Below, one piece after another: positions 9,548 to 19,281 of a stretch of DNA of 64,000 bases. Under the pieces are notes generated by a model. That model did no database searches, was not told where the DNA came from, and was given only the letters and a program-made list of their open reading frames with translations. The stretch spans positions 891,799 to 955,798 of the forward strand of contig NZ_JAPPVJ010000001.1 of the NCBI RefSeq assembly GCF_026711005.1. The letters are read 5' to 3'. The translations under genes and the position numbers were made by a program. This DNA comes from Sphingobacterium sp. UT-1RO-CII-1 (lineage in GTDB: Bacteria; Bacteroidota; Bacteroidia; Sphingobacteriales; Sphingobacteriaceae). Position 1 is the first letter of the stretch. Each line of letters begins with the position of its first letter.

Positions 9548-12500
9548 ATGAATAGATCACTTTTAAAATTTTTTAGTGGATTGTTTCTTTCTACTACATT
9601 CCTAGGTGCTGTTTATGCGCAAGAAGAAACGCAGTTACTTCGAAGCCCTAGTTTAAGTAATACTCACCTTTCATTTGTCTATGGAGGAGATATTTGGATT
9701 GCGGATAAAGATGGTAGTAACCCTCGAAGATTAACTGTGAATCCAGGAGTTGAACAAAATCCTATTTTTTCGCCAGATGGACAACAGATAGCTTTTACAG
9801 GGAACTATGATGGAAATACGGACGTATATGTTGTTTCTATTTATGGTGGAGCCCCTAAGAGAGTTACTTATCACCCTACGGCTGATGTTTTAAGAGGCTG
9901 GCTAAATAATAATGAAGTATATTTTACATCAACTCGCGAGTTTACTTATTCTTTAGGTTCTCGACTATATAGGTCTACACTCGAATCAGGGTTACCAGAG
10001 GCTTTGCTAATGCCCGAAGCTTATCAAGGTAGCCCGTCTTCTGATGGTCGTTATTGGGCTTATATTAAAAACAATGATCCTACGGAAAGAGATCGTGTGG
10101 CTTTTAAGAGATATAGAGGTGGAGGAATGCCCTCTATTTGGATTTTTGATACACAAACAAAAGATATTGAGATAATTCCAGGAGAGAAAAGTAATGATGT
10201 AAAACCTGTTTGGCTTGGAGATAAGGTTTATTTTCTATCAGATAGAGAACAAATAGTGAATGTCTTTAGTTACGATATAAAAACTAAAAAAATTGAAAAA
10301 CTGACAAATTTTAAAGATTATGATGTTCGTACTTTGACTGGCCAAGGTATGGAGTTAACTTTTGAGCAAAATGGTAGAATACATATTCTAAATACAGTTA
10401 ATAAAAAAACGAATACTTTATCAATTGCTCTGAAAGCTGATGCCATGTATAAAAGACCTCATTATGTGGATATGTTAAGTCAGATAAGAGGTTTTGGAAT
10501 TTCACCTACCGGTCAAAGAGCACTTTTTGAAAGCCGAGGTGAAATATTTACTGTTCCGAAAGAAAAAGGTGATGCTCGTAATATTTCCAATTCCCCTAGT
10601 TCACATGAGCGTTATCCGGGATGGTCACCTGATGGGAAATGGATATCTTTTATTTCTGATAAAAATGGTAAATATGAATTGGTATTGCGGGATCAAGAAG
10701 CAAAGACAGAACCAATCTATATTTCATTGGGAAAAACTGCGTTTTATTATCAACCAACGTGGTCTCCAGATAGTAAGAAGCTTTTTTATAATGATGCACA
10801 TTTGAATTTATATTATGTAGATATAGATTCAAAGAAGATAACTCTAGTAGATGATGATAAGCTTAGTTCTACTACAGGTAGGACATCTAATCACTTTCAA
10901 CCCTCTTGGTCTTATGATTCGAATTGGATAGCCTATGTTAAAAGTCTAAATAATGGTGTTCGTACGCTTTTTATGTATAATTTGGAAACCCATAAAAGTA
11001 CACAAATTACTGATGGGATGAGTGCAGTTAGCCAACCAACGTTTAGTAGAGATAATAAATATTTGTTTTTTACTGCAAGTACAAATACTGGTTTGACAAA
11101 CTCTGGTTTACATATGACTGCTTATGAAAAAAATGTAAGCTATAATGTCTATGCGTTTATTCTTTCTAAAGAAACACCAACTTTGTTTAAAAATGAAAGC
11201 GACGAAGAAAAGATAGTCGAAGAAAAAACAGATTCGAAGAAGGAAGAAGATATTAAGAAGAATGAAACTAAGAAAGATGATAAACTAGTGGCAAATCTAG
11301 ATTATATTAATAACAGGATTATAGCCTTACCACTGCCTTCAGGTTATTATCGCTTAAATGGTGCTACAGAGAATATGTTAACCTACCAGAGAGGACGGTC
11401 TATTGGTGTATATGATTTAGTGAAATTGGAAGATAAGATTCTGGTTGATAATGCTAATGGGTTTGAAATTAGTGCCGATGGTAAGAAGATGATCTATTCA
11501 GTAGGTCGTGATTTCTTTATCGTGAATGCAGGACAAAAACCTGCTCAAGGAAATGGAAAATTAGAACCAAAAGATGTGAAGTTACTAGTAGATCCAGCAG
11601 CTGAATGGAAACAGGTTTTTAATGAAGTGTGGGCAATGCAAAAAGAATTTTTTTATGTAGAAAATATGCATGGTGTGAATTGGGAGTCTATGAAAACAAA
11701 ATATGAGAAATTTTTACCTTATGTTAATCACCGCTCAGATTTAGGTTATCTTTTAAACGAAATGATGGGAGAAATGGTTGTTGGTCATAATTATATTTAT
11801 CCAGGCGATCAACCAACAAGTCCTTCGGTAAGTACCGGAACATTAGGTGCTGATTTTAAGATAGAGAACGGATCATACCGAATAGTAAAAATATATAGTC
11901 GATTGGATTGGAACCCTTCTTTTAAAGCTCCATTAGCTGAACCAGGTTTAAATATAAATGAAGGAGATTATATATTAGCCGTAGATGGTGTAAAGCTTAC
12001 AGGAGCTGATAATATTTATGCACTGTTGGAAAATAAGGTGGATAAGCAGGTAAGATTAACTGTTAATAGTACGGAAAGTAAGGATGGTTCGAGAGAAATT
12101 ATTGTTCGTCCAGTAAGCTTTGGTAAAGAAATAGAACTACGCCAAATGGATTGGGTAGAAAGCAATCGAAAAAGAACTGATGAGCTGAGTGGTGGTAAGA
12201 TTGCGTATGTATATATGCCAAATACAGGACAGGAGGGGTACATTTCTTTTAATAGATACTATTTTTCCCAGATGGATAAGAAAGCCTTATTACTTGACGA
12301 GCGTAATAATGGCGGAGGCTCAGTTGCTGATTATGTTATTGATTTATTGTCAAGAGAGTTAATTGCCGGGTGGAAAATAAGAGATGGGAAAAGTTTCACA
12401 ACTCCGGGGAATGGTATTTATGGGCCTAAAGCTATGATTATTAATGAAAATGCAGGTTCAGGAGGAGATATGATGCCTTATATGTTTAGGTTTAAAGGTC

Positions 12501-12799
12501 TTGGGAAACTTGTAGGGAGGACAACGATGGGAATATTGGTTGGTATCTCTGGTTATCCACCCTTATTAGATGGTGGCCGCATCACTTCGCCTAATTTCGG
12601 TATTTTTGATTTAAACAGTAATTATATTATAGAAAATGAGGGAGTTGCTCCGGATATATTTATAGAACAACTTCCGAAAGATCTATTGGAAGGTAGAGAT
12701 CCACAATTAGAAAGGACAATTAATCTATTATTAGAAGAAATGAAAACTTATCCATATAAGGAATTGAAAGATCCTAAAGATCCTATTCGTGTACGATAG
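9548..12799 (+). CDS. Tricorn-like S41 family protease
   Basis: This 1083-aa secreted protein has a signal peptide (residues 1-24, ending VYAQ). It carries N-terminal beta-propeller repeats with TolB/PD40-like FSPDGQQIAF and WSPDGKWISF motifs, a charged KE-rich linker near 545-580, a tricorn C1 domain, a PDZ domain near 770-850 and a C-terminal S41 peptidase core. The probable nucleophile is the Ser of NAGSGGDMMPY near 975. The tricorn C1 motif usually has Ser-His; here it is GEMVVGHNY, with Gly before the His. Such proteins degrade oligopeptides. A second, more typical copy lies at 40968. No other gene shares its transcription unit. Confidence 0.93.
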   Translation: MNRSLLKFFSGLFLSTTFLGAVYAQEETQLLRSPSLSNTHLSFVYGGDIWIADKDGSNPRRLTVNPGVEQNPIFSPDGQQIAFTGNYDGNTDVYVVSIYGGAPKRVTYHPTADVLRGWLNNNEVYFTSTREFTYSLGSRLYRSTLESGLPEALLMPEAYQGSPSSDGRYWAYIKNNDPTERDRVAFKRYRGGGMPSIWIFDTQTKDIEIIPGEKSNDVKPVWLGDKVYFLSDREQIVNVFSYDIKTKKIEKLTNFKDYDVRTLTGQGMELTFEQNGRIHILNTVNKKTNTLSIALKADAMYKRPHYVDMLSQIRGFGISPTGQRALFESRGEIFTVPKEKGDARNISNSPSSHERYPGWSPDGKWISFISDKNGKYELVLRDQEAKTEPIYISLGKTAFYYQPTWSPDSKKLFYNDAHLNLYYVDIDSKKITLVDDDKLSSTTGRTSNHFQPSWSYDSNWIAYVKSLNNGVRTLFMYNLETHKSTQITDGMSAVSQPTFSRDNKYLFFTASTNTGLTNSGLHMTAYEKNVSYNVYAFILSKETPTLFKNESDEEKIVEEKTDSKKEEDIKKNETKKDDKLVANLDYINNRIIALPLPSGYYRLNGATENMLTYQRGRSIGVYDLVKLEDKILVDNANGFEISADGKKMIYSVGRDFFIVNAGQKPAQGNGKLEPKDVKLLVDPAAEWKQVFNEVWAMQKEFFYVENMHGVNWESMKTKYEKFLPYVNHRSDLGYLLNEMMGEMVVGHNYIYPGDQPTSPSVSTGTLGADFKIENGSYRIVKIYSRLDWNPSFKAPLAEPGLNINEGDYILAVDGVKLTGADNIYALLENKVDKQVRLTVNSTESKDGSREIIVRPVSFGKEIELRQMDWVESNRKRTDELSGGKIAYVYMPNTGQEGYISFNRYYFSQMDKKALLLDERNNGGGSVADYVIDLLSRELIAGWKIRDGKSFTTPGNGIYGPKAMIINENAGSGGDMMPYMFRFKGLGKLVGRTTMGILVGISGYPPLLDGGRITSPNFGIFDLNSNYIIENEGVAPDIFIEQLPKDLLEGRDPQLERTINLLLEEMKTYPYKELKDPKDPIRVR

Positions 12800-12816
12800 T
12801 TTTTATGAAATATTTT

Positions 12817-12856
12817 AAAAAAAGCAGAGAGCTCTATAACAGTTCTCTGCTTTTTT
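12817..12856 (+). terminator. Intrinsic terminator after tricorn-like gene 1
   Basis: A 13-bp stem (aaaaaagcagaga / tctctgctttttt) encloses a 13-nt loop and ends in a T run, 17 bp past the stop codon. Confidence 0.88.
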
Positions 12857-12978
12857 AGTAATAGAGTTGTTCTATGTTAAATGGATGATATTATTTATAA
12901 TAATAAAGACTATTAAAATTTTATCTTACTTTTAAGTAGCATAAAACTGCTGTCAATAAATTAGTTTACTACATCGAT

Positions 12979-13860
12979 ATGCATGAAAATGGAATGGTAA
13001 TTAGGAATCCATGGTCAGACCTTATATTTCTTTTATTATTAACGTTTGTTAGTATGATTGTTGTACAAGGCGTTGGATTAATGTCTACAATGATAACTAC
13101 TACATCTAATTATAATACTTACATTCTGTTTATAACAGGAACTATTGGAACCTTCATTATTCCGGCGTTGTTATATAATTACTTCCGTAAATATAATGAT
13201 GTCTTTTTAGTGAAAAATGTGCGGGAATGGAAGTATTATCTTTTAGGGACAATTTTATTATTTGTCTTAGGGCCTATAATGAATTTGTTAAGTAGTTATA
13301 ATCAACAGCTCGTATTGCCAGATTTTTTAGGTGGATTGGAAGAATGGATGCGTGTACAGGAAGATTTAATGGCTGAAATAACAGCTAAAACAATTATGGT
13401 AAATCGTTTCGATTTGTTATTCTTAAATATTCTTGTTACTGCGATTCTTCCGGCAATTGGAGAAGAACTTTTTTTTAGAGGGGCATTGCAGCATATTTTT
13501 TCACGCATTGTTAAAAATGAAATTATAGCAATATGGATTGTAGGTGTAATATTTAGTGCTATACATTTTCAATTTTATGGTTTTTTACCGCGTCTATTTT
13601 TAGGTGTTGCTTTTGGCTATTTGTTTTTTTGGACCAGAAATATTTGGGTTCCTATTTTGGCTCATTTTATAAATAATGCGACTGTAACTATGTATGCTTT
13701 TTACTATGCAAGACAGGGTAAAACATATGAAGACTTTATGGCTGTGAGTTCTTATCCAATAATTGTGTATATTGGTAGCTTAATTTTTAGTGGTCTTATT
13801 GTGATACTATTTCATAATTATTCCAAATTTAAAGAAACAGATGGAAACAAATTGGGTTAA
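12979..13860 (+). CDS. CPBP family intramembrane metalloprotease
   Basis: This 293-aa multispanning membrane protein (about seven hydrophobic segments) has the CPBP/Abi motifs: GEELFFRGALQ near residue 162 (EExxxR), SAIHFQFYGFLPRLFLG near 197 and LAHFINNA near 235. The family includes CAAX prenyl endopeptidase Rce1 and bacterial self-immunity proteins. The Bacteroidota members next to DUF2007 and cdsA have no known substrate. The gene ends inside the next one (20-bp overlap), making a three-gene operon with DUF2007 and cdsA. The 180 bp upstream hold the preceding terminator and no gene. Confidence 0.92.
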   Translation: MHENGMVIRNPWSDLIFLLLLTFVSMIVVQGVGLMSTMITTTSNYNTYILFITGTIGTFIIPALLYNYFRKYNDVFLVKNVREWKYYLLGTILLFVLGPIMNLLSSYNQQLVLPDFLGGLEEWMRVQEDLMAEITAKTIMVNRFDLLFLNILVTAILPAIGEELFFRGALQHIFSRIVKNEIIAIWIVGVIFSAIHFQFYGFLPRLFLGVAFGYLFFWTRNIWVPILAHFINNATVTMYAFYYARQGKTYEDFMAVSSYPIIVYIGSLIFSGLIVILFHNYSKFKETDGNKLG

Positions 13861-14059
13861 AGTTTATACACTTACGGATGCTATTCGTACGGAATTGTAT
13901 AAGCAGTTTTTAGAAGAAAATGGTATACCTGCCGTGGTATTGAATAAACAAGACTCAGCATTTAAATTTGGAAAAATAGAGCTTTACGTAAGTGATGTTA
14001 ACTTTAATGAAGCAGTATTGTTGTTAGCAAATAATTTTGATATAGTTGATGAAAACTAG
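13841..14059 (+). CDS. DUF2007 small protein
   Basis: This 72-aa protein starts METNWVKVYTL and has a single ferredoxin-like small domain of the DUF2007 family ('putative signal transducing protein', a label without proven function). Its start overlaps the end of the CPBP gene by 20 bp and its end overlaps the cdsA start by 11 bp, so translation of all three is likely coupled. The pairing with cdsA is widespread in Bacteroidota. Confidence 0.88.
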   Translation: METNWVKVYTLTDAIRTELYKQFLEENGIPAVVLNKQDSAFKFGKIELYVSDVNFNEAVLLLANNFDIVDEN

Positions 14060-14846
14060 AGCGATTACAGGGTTCTTCTTTATAATAGTCCTTGTGGGAA
14101 CAGTGCTATTGGGTAGATATGCCTTTATTCCTTTCTTTTCCTTAATAGGGTTATTAGCTTTATCTGAGTTTTATAAGATTGTTAGAAAGCGGGATGTTTA
14201 TCCTTTAACCATTATTGGTTTAGGAACAGGTATTTTACAGTTTGCTTTTACTGGGCTTTATTTGTTAGGCTTTCTATCAGAGAAGTTTTTATTGATTCCT
14301 TTACTAGGTGTTTTTTGTGTTTATATAATTTCTCTATATGAAAAATCTAAAAACCCGATACAAAACATAGCTTTTACGCTTACGGGATTCATATATACTA
14401 TTTTTCCTTTTACCTGTTTTATTTATTTAGGTTTTATTCAAGGAAACTATAATTTCGAAATACCTTTAGGTTTTTTAATTTTACTCTGGACAAATGATAC
14501 AGGGGCTTATTTGTCAGGTAAAAGTTTTGGTAAAAGAAAATTATTTGAACGTATTTCTCCCAATAAAACATGGGAAGGTTTTATTGGAGGAGTAGTACTT
14601 GCCGTTATAGTTTCTTTAAATTTAGCTCGTTATTTTGAATCTTTGAATACCTGGGAGTGGGTAGTTGTTGGCATTATTATTAGCCTTTTCGGCACTTTAG
14701 GAGATCTAGTGGAGTCTATGTTGAAAAGAAACTATAATATTAAAGATTCCGGTAATATTTTGCCTGGACATGGTGGCGTTTTAGATCGATTTGATGGTTT
14801 ATTAATTTCCGCTCCTCTTGTTTATATCTTTTTAAGTTGTCTTTAG
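14049..14846 (+). CDS. cdsA: Phosphatidate cytidylyltransferase CdsA
   Basis: CdsA makes CDP-diacylglycerol from phosphatidic acid and CTP for phospholipid synthesis at the inner membrane. The protein is 265 aa with about eight membrane segments. The family signature is SFGKRKLFERISPNKTWEG near residues 157-175 and GDLVESMLKRN... with the KDSG...PGHGGVLDRFD signature near 218-250. I chose ATG at 14049; an in-frame TTG directly before it is less likely. The start lies inside the DUF2007 gene. A phosphatidylserine decarboxylase gene, a frequent neighbour in relatives, is not here. Confidence 0.95.
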   Translation: MKTRAITGFFFIIVLVGTVLLGRYAFIPFFSLIGLLALSEFYKIVRKRDVYPLTIIGLGTGILQFAFTGLYLLGFLSEKFLLIPLLGVFCVYIISLYEKSKNPIQNIAFTLTGFIYTIFPFTCFIYLGFIQGNYNFEIPLGFLILLWTNDTGAYLSGKSFGKRKLFERISPNKTWEGFIGGVVLAVIVSLNLARYFESLNTWEWVVVGIIISLFGTLGDLVESMLKRNYNIKDSGNILPGHGGVLDRFDGLLISAPLVYIFLSCL

Positions 14847-14879
14847 TATACCTCAAGGAGAATTGTAAAACAGAAAAAT

Positions 14880-15539
14880 ATGCATATAGATAAAAGTACA
14901 TTATTTTTTTTACGAGAGTTACAAGAAAACAATTCCAGAGAGTGGTTTCAAGATAATAAAGAACGATATGAATTAGCTATCGGTAACTTTAAGAATATTG
15001 TTGAAGAATTTATTGACAAAGTTTCTGATTTTGATCCCCATATCAATCGAGATATACAAGCGTCCAAGTGTTTATTTAGAATTTATCGAGATATTAGGTT
15101 TTCAAAAGATAAAACCCCTTATAAAACATGGTTTTCAGCAGGAATTTCAATAGATGGTCGTAAATTAGATGGACCAGAGTATTATATACATTTAGAACCA
15201 AATAAAAGTTTTTTAGCAGCAGGTTATTGGCGACCGGGTAAAGACCATTTAGAAGCGATAAGACAAGAGATAGATTATAGTAGTCATGAGCTTCATTTAG
15301 CCTTAGAAAAAGGGGGCTGGTCACCGGCAGATTTATCAACAGAAGATAAACTGAAAAGACCCCCAGTTGGATACAATCTAGATCACTCTGATATAGAATT
15401 ATTAAAATTAAAGAGCTTTATTATTTATGGCAAATTATCTGATGAAGAAGTTACAGGAGTAGATCTAATTTCAAAACTAACTGATATAGCAACTCGTATG
15501 AATCCGTTTAAACAATTTATTCATCAAGCTCTAGTTTAA
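14880..15539 (+). CDS. DUF2461 family protein
   Basis: This 219-aa protein is of the DUF2461/TIGR02453 family, recognisable by FFLRELQENNSREWFQDNK at the N-terminus, FRIYRDIRFSKDKTPYKTWF near residue 65 and the GGYWRPGKD-like AAGYWRPGKD segment near 115. No function is established. It begins 33 bp after cdsA and may be cotranscribed with it. Its stop codon overlaps the end of the convergent anmK by 4 bp, so no separate terminator fits between them. Confidence 0.9.
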   Translation: MHIDKSTLFFLRELQENNSREWFQDNKERYELAIGNFKNIVEEFIDKVSDFDPHINRDIQASKCLFRIYRDIRFSKDKTPYKTWFSAGISIDGRKLDGPEYYIHLEPNKSFLAAGYWRPGKDHLEAIRQEIDYSSHELHLALEKGGWSPADLSTEDKLKRPPVGYNLDHSDIELLKLKSFIIYGKLSDEEVTGVDLISKLTDIATRMNPFKQFIHQALV

Positions 15540-16732
15540 TGGGGTAGACTTATTTTACCCATACATACACTTGGCGAATTGTGTATTTTATTTACATTAT
15601 TAGGGTTTCCAGCGATAGTTTCATTTGCTAAGAGGGCAAATAAACATGCTTCTTTAGCATCAGGATTTATACCTATTTTTTCAAATGAGTAGATTTTATT
15701 ATGTTGAAGAATATTCTTGATATTTTCTACTAATAAGGGGTTATGTAGCCCTCCCCCACTCATGTAAATAGCTATATTTTTGTAATTAGAAAATTCGGAT
15801 TTTATTGTATTACTTATGCAAGATGCTGAAAACATATTTAAAGTAGCCATGATGTCTTGATGTGATAAATTCTGTGTTTTTGATTGTTTTTGTGCACGAA
15901 ATAGTAAATCTAGATTGAAAATTTCAGGACCAGTTGTTTTCGGTATGTTTTGAAATAGGAAAGGAGTTTTTAATAATTCATCTAACAGACCTTGATGTAG
16001 TCTCCCCTGTTTAGCAACCTCCGCATTTAAATCCATTTCTATTTGGTAGTGTTTGTGCATATATTGGTTCATTATAGTATTTCCTGGACCGACATCCGTA
16101 GCATATGCTTTTTTTATAGATTGTAAATGAGGTAGGTAAGTATAGTTAGCAATACCGCCTATGTTCAATAATATTCTTTCTTCAGTTTTGTTTGTAAATA
16201 AAAGAAAGTCTCCATATGCGGCTAGTGGAGCTCCTTCTCCACCCTTTGCTGTGTGTTTTTGTCTAAAATCAGAGATAGTTATTATACTCGTATTGACTGC
16301 GATATGATCGCCATCTCCAATTTGAAAAGTGCTGTGGTGTATGGAGTTGTTATAGCTATAAGCTTTTGGGTAGTGATAAATTGTCTGACCATGGCTTGCG
16401 ATTAGGTCAATCGAAGAATTAGGTATTCCCCAATCATGTAGTGTTTTATTTATAAGATCGGCATGAAGTAAACCTATTTTACTGTTGAGGGAAACAAGTG
16501 ATTTCTGATGTATAATATCTTTTGAAAAAACTTTTTTTATTTCTTCTTGAAAAGATTTGTCATAGGGTTTTGTTGTAAACTCTTCTAAACTTAAATTTGT
16601 TTGTGAACCACTATTTTTAATTTTACATAAAGCAATGTCAAGACCATCCAATGAGGTTCCGGACATCAGGCCTATAATGTAACGAGTTTCTTTGTTAGCG
16701 ATGGCGTGCAACTTTTGAATTTGTGGATTCAT
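15536..16732 (-). CDS. anmK: Anhydro-N-acetylmuramic acid kinase AnmK
   Basis: AnmK phosphorylates and opens 1,6-anhydro-MurNAc from cell-wall turnover to give MurNAc-6-phosphate. This 398-aa protein shows the ATPase motif GLMSGTSLDGLDIALC near residue 22, ASHGQTIYHYP near 115, GGIANYTYLP near 190, DVGPGNTIMNQYM near 215 and MSGGGLHNPLL near 325. The N-terminal 15 residues are longer than in E. coli. Several murein hydrolase genes (22.1-26.5 kb) are in the window, which fits a recycling role. It is transcribed alone on the minus strand, diverging from gcvH. Confidence 0.95.
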   Translation of the reverse strand: MNPQIQKLHAIANKETRYIIGLMSGTSLDGLDIALCKIKNSGSQTNLSLEEFTTKPYDKSFQEEIKKVFSKDIIHQKSLVSLNSKIGLLHADLINKTLHDWGIPNSSIDLIASHGQTIYHYPKAYSYNNSIHHSTFQIGDGDHIAVNTSIITISDFRQKHTAKGGEGAPLAAYGDFLLFTNKTEERILLNIGGIANYTYLPHLQSIKKAYATDVGPGNTIMNQYMHKHYQIEMDLNAEVAKQGRLHQGLLDELLKTPFLFQNIPKTTGPEIFNLDLLFRAQKQSKTQNLSHQDIMATLNMFSASCISNTIKSEFSNYKNIAIYMSGGGLHNPLLVENIKNILQHNKIYSFEKIGINPDAKEACLFALLANETIAGNPNNVNKIHNSPSVCMGKISLPH

Positions 16733-16809
16733 TTATTTGTAATTAGTTTAGTGTTTCGAGATATCTTTGTATGTGTTTTGATTAAAAATAGTATAAATAT
16801 TGCTTAATG

Positions 16810-16840
16810 TTGGTTATATCAAAGGATAATTCTATTTTTG
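16810..16840 (+). promoter_or_regulatory. Bacteroidota-type promoter of gcvH
   Basis: TTG at 16810-16812 and TATTTTTG at 16833-16840 are separated by 20 bp, matching the -33/-7 pattern of the Bacteroidota primary sigma factor. The -7 element ends 16 bp before the gcvH start. Confidence 0.65.
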
Positions 16841-16856
16841 AGTAAATTTAAAAAAT

Positions 16857-17237
16857 ATGAATTTTCCAGCAGAATTAAAGTACACAAAAGATCACGAGTG
16901 GGTTCGTGTAGAGGGTGATGAAGCCGTTATTGGTATCACAGACTTCGCACAGCGCGAATTGGGAGATATTGTTTTCGTCGATGTAAATACTGTAGGCGAA
17001 GAAGTTGCAGCAAATGAGGTGTTTGGAACAGTAGAAGCTGTAAAAACAGTTTCTGATTTGTTTATGCCAGTTACATGTACCGTTTTATCGGTTAACGAAG
17101 CTATAGATTCTGCTCCAGAATTGGTTAATACGGATCCATATGGAGAAGGTTGGATTATACGTGTAAAGTTGAATAACCCAGCTGATGTTGATGCTTTACT
17201 GTCTGCAGATGGTTATAAGTCAGAAGTGAATATTTAA
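16857..17237 (+). CDS. gcvH: Glycine cleavage system H protein
   Basis: GcvH carries the lipoyl arm that shuttles the aminomethyl group between the P, T and L proteins of the glycine cleavage system. The 126-aa length and the motif [22 protein letters not shown] are typical. The lipoylated lysine is K63 in [13 protein letters not shown]. The gene is monocistronic, with a clear promoter and terminator; gcvT and gcvP are not in the window, a common arrangement in Bacteroidota. Confidence 0.97.
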   Translation: MNFPAELKYTKDHEWVRVEGDEAVIGITDFAQRELGDIVFVDVNTVGEEVAANEVFGTVEAVKTVSDLFMPVTCTVLSVNEAIDSAPELVNTDPYGEGWIIRVKLNNPADVDALLSADGYKSEVNI

Positions 17238-17261
17238 TAGAAATATTGTCTTATAAAGTAG

Positions 17262-17294
17262 AAAGCGGATGTATGATTTTCATACATCCGCTTT
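17262..17294. terminator. Bidirectional terminator between gcvH and a convergent gene
   Basis: A perfect 14-bp stem (aaagcggatgtatg / catacatccgcttt) has a 5-nt loop and A/T runs on both sides. It serves gcvH on the plus strand and the secreted-protein gene on the minus strand. Confidence 0.9.
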
Positions 17295-17319
17295 TGTTTT
17301 TTTAATGATAGAAGTTGAT

Positions 17320-18081
17320 TTATTCTTCTAAAGCCATCGTTATTTCACTTGTTAATACTATGCCCTTTGTTTTAATCGTGGTTGTAATTTTACTATTTTT
17401 GTTTAGACCAGTTTCTTTATCTATCACATAGAAACCGTTAACGTCTCCTATTTCATCCAGTTCTTTGTTTGCAACAGTACCTATAAGGTCAATTGTATAA
17501 CTGTTGTCATTAGCTTCTTGTAGAGTTGATGTAGATGTTACTTTTCCTATAATAGGGTTATCATCCATTTCGTAGCTACTGTTCCAAGAACTTCCTATAT
17601 TGATAGGATGATCTGGAAGAACAGTCGTTATATTTGAAAAAGAAGATTGATCAAACTCCTCTTCGTTGAACTCATCAGGCATAGTTATATTAATAAACTG
17701 GCCAAGTTCGTTTACTTGTAGGGTAACATTTTTATTGATTATTTTTGAAAATTGATCACCTAATGTTCTGGACAATTCATCTTCTGTGCCTTCCTCTGAA
17801 TCGTAGAACATTGTTATTAGACCTGCGTCAACATCTGCTTGAATCGATTTTGTTAAATTATTAATAGTGAAAATATGATCTTCTTTTTTTGTGGGAGTGA
17901 TTTCTAATTTCATATTAAGATTGATGATTGCCGGAGCTGGTCCGTCTATATCGGTTTTTATAGCAAGATTATAGTTTAGTGGCACTCCTATTACGGGGTT
18001 TAGTTTTAAACTGATAGCATCTTGAGCATTACTTACAAAATATGATGTAAGTGAAATAAGAATCAAAAGAAAATTTTTCAT
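17320..18081 (-). CDS. Secreted protein, DUF6263-like
   Basis: This 253-aa protein has a signal peptide of about 19 residues (ending SNAQ). The body is beta-rich with no transmembrane segment and few motifs I can name. Its layout (LKLNPVIGVPLNYNLAIKT, later NEEEF...LPDHPINIGSSW) resembles DUF6263-type periplasmic proteins of Bacteroidota, which have no known function. It is flanked by two strong hairpin terminators and so forms its own transcription unit. Family assignment is tentative. Confidence 0.6.
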   Translation of the reverse strand: MKNFLLILISLTSYFVSNAQDAISLKLNPVIGVPLNYNLAIKTDIDGPAPAIINLNMKLEITPTKKEDHIFTINNLTKSIQADVDAGLITMFYDSEEGTEDELSRTLGDQFSKIINKNVTLQVNELGQFINITMPDEFNEEEFDQSSFSNITTVLPDHPINIGSSWNSSYEMDDNPIIGKVTSTSTLQEANDNSYTIDLIGTVANKELDEIGDVNGFYVIDKETGLNKNSKITTTIKTKGIVLTSEITMALEE

Positions 18082-18116
18082 GTGGTTTAATTTGGCAATG
18101 AAGGTATAAAATAAAT

Positions 18117-18149
18117 AAAAAAGTCTCCATTTTAGGTGGAGACTTTTTT
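18117..18149 (-). terminator. Terminator after pdhB
   Basis: An A/T-flanked stem (aaaaagtctcca / tggagacttttt) with a 7-nt loop lies 15 bp past the pdhB stop and just upstream of the next minus-strand gene. Confidence 0.88.
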
Positions 18150-18164
18150 TTATCGCCCTTAATT

Positions 18165-19151
18165 TTACTTTCTTAAATAGGAAACTTCTTTTACAGCTTT
18201 TACAACTTTTGCTATACTAGGCAATGAAGCCTCAACTAAAGTCGGAGCATATCCTAAAGGTACATCAGCAGAAGTAACACGAATAATAGGAGCATCTAGG
18301 TAGTCAAAAGCATCTTTTTGTACTTTGAAAGTGATTTCGGATGCAATAGATGCCAATGGCCATGCTTCTTCTACAAGCACTAACCTGTTAGTTTTCTTAA
18401 CAGATTCAATTACTGTAGCATAGTCAATTGGGCGAACTGAACGAAGATCAATTAGTTCAACACTAATTCCTTCTTTTTTCAACTCTTCTACAGCAGGAAT
18501 TACAACTCGCGGGATCATTTTTCCAAAAGAGACAATTGTAACGTCTGTTCCTTTTTCTATAACATTTGCTTTACCAATCGGTAGATAATATTCTTCTTCA
18601 GGAACATGACCTTTATCACCATACATCACCTCAGATTCCATAAAAATAACAGGGTCAGGATCAATTATTGCTGATTTTAATAGACCTTTTGCATCATAAG
18701 GATTAGAAGGAACAACAACTTTTAGTCCTGGAGTATTCGCATACCAGCTTTCGAAGTTTTGTGAGTGTTGTGCTCCTAGTTGACCAGCATTACCGGTTGC
18801 TCCACGAAAAACTATAGGACAAGCAAATTGACCACCACTCATTTGTCTAATCTTAGCGGCAGAGTTAATAATTTGATCTATTGCAACTAATGAAAAGTTG
18901 AATGTCATAAATTCAACTACGGGTTTCAAGCCATTCATTGCTGCACCGATAGCAATACCTGAAAAGCCTAATTCGGAAATAGGCGTGTCAATAACACGTT
19001 TTTCTCCAAATTCATCTAACATGCCTTGGCTTACTTTGTAAGCGCCGTTATACTCAGCGACTTCCTCGCCCATTAAAAATATGTTTTCATCTTTACGCAT
19101 TTCTTCGCTCATTGCTTCGCGAAGCGCTTCTCTGAATTGTATTTCTCTCAT
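18165..19151 (-). CDS. pdhB: Pyruvate dehydrogenase E1 component, beta subunit
   Basis: With the alpha subunit this thiamine-diphosphate enzyme decarboxylates pyruvate and loads acetyl onto the E2 lipoyl domain. The 328-aa length is normal. Signatures are EEVAEYNGAYKVSQG near residue 28, DTPISELGFSGIAIGAA near 55, ATGNAGQLGAQHSQ near 117, and the C-terminal PLASIASEI and DVPLGYAP segments. Neither the alpha subunit nor E2 is in the window; in Bacteroidota the E1 beta gene is often separate. It is transcribed alone. Confidence 0.95.
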   Translation of the reverse strand: MREIQFREALREAMSEEMRKDENIFLMGEEVAEYNGAYKVSQGMLDEFGEKRVIDTPISELGFSGIAIGAAMNGLKPVVEFMTFNFSLVAIDQIINSAAKIRQMSGGQFACPIVFRGATGNAGQLGAQHSQNFESWYANTPGLKVVVPSNPYDAKGLLKSAIIDPDPVIFMESEVMYGDKGHVPEEEYYLPIGKANVIEKGTDVTIVSFGKMIPRVVIPAVEELKKEGISVELIDLRSVRPIDYATVIESVKKTNRLVLVEEAWPLASIASEITFKVQKDAFDYLDAPIIRVTSADVPLGYAPTLVEASLPSIAKVVKAVKEVSYLRK

Positions 19152-19281
19152 CAGTAGTAAAATTGTGTCTTAAAAGAATATGCCAAAAATACTATTATTA
19201 ATTGATATTACGTAATGGAATTCTTCTCAAAAACCGCTAAAAAGAGGAGGCTTTGTAAGAAAATTGTTAAAATGTAAAACC

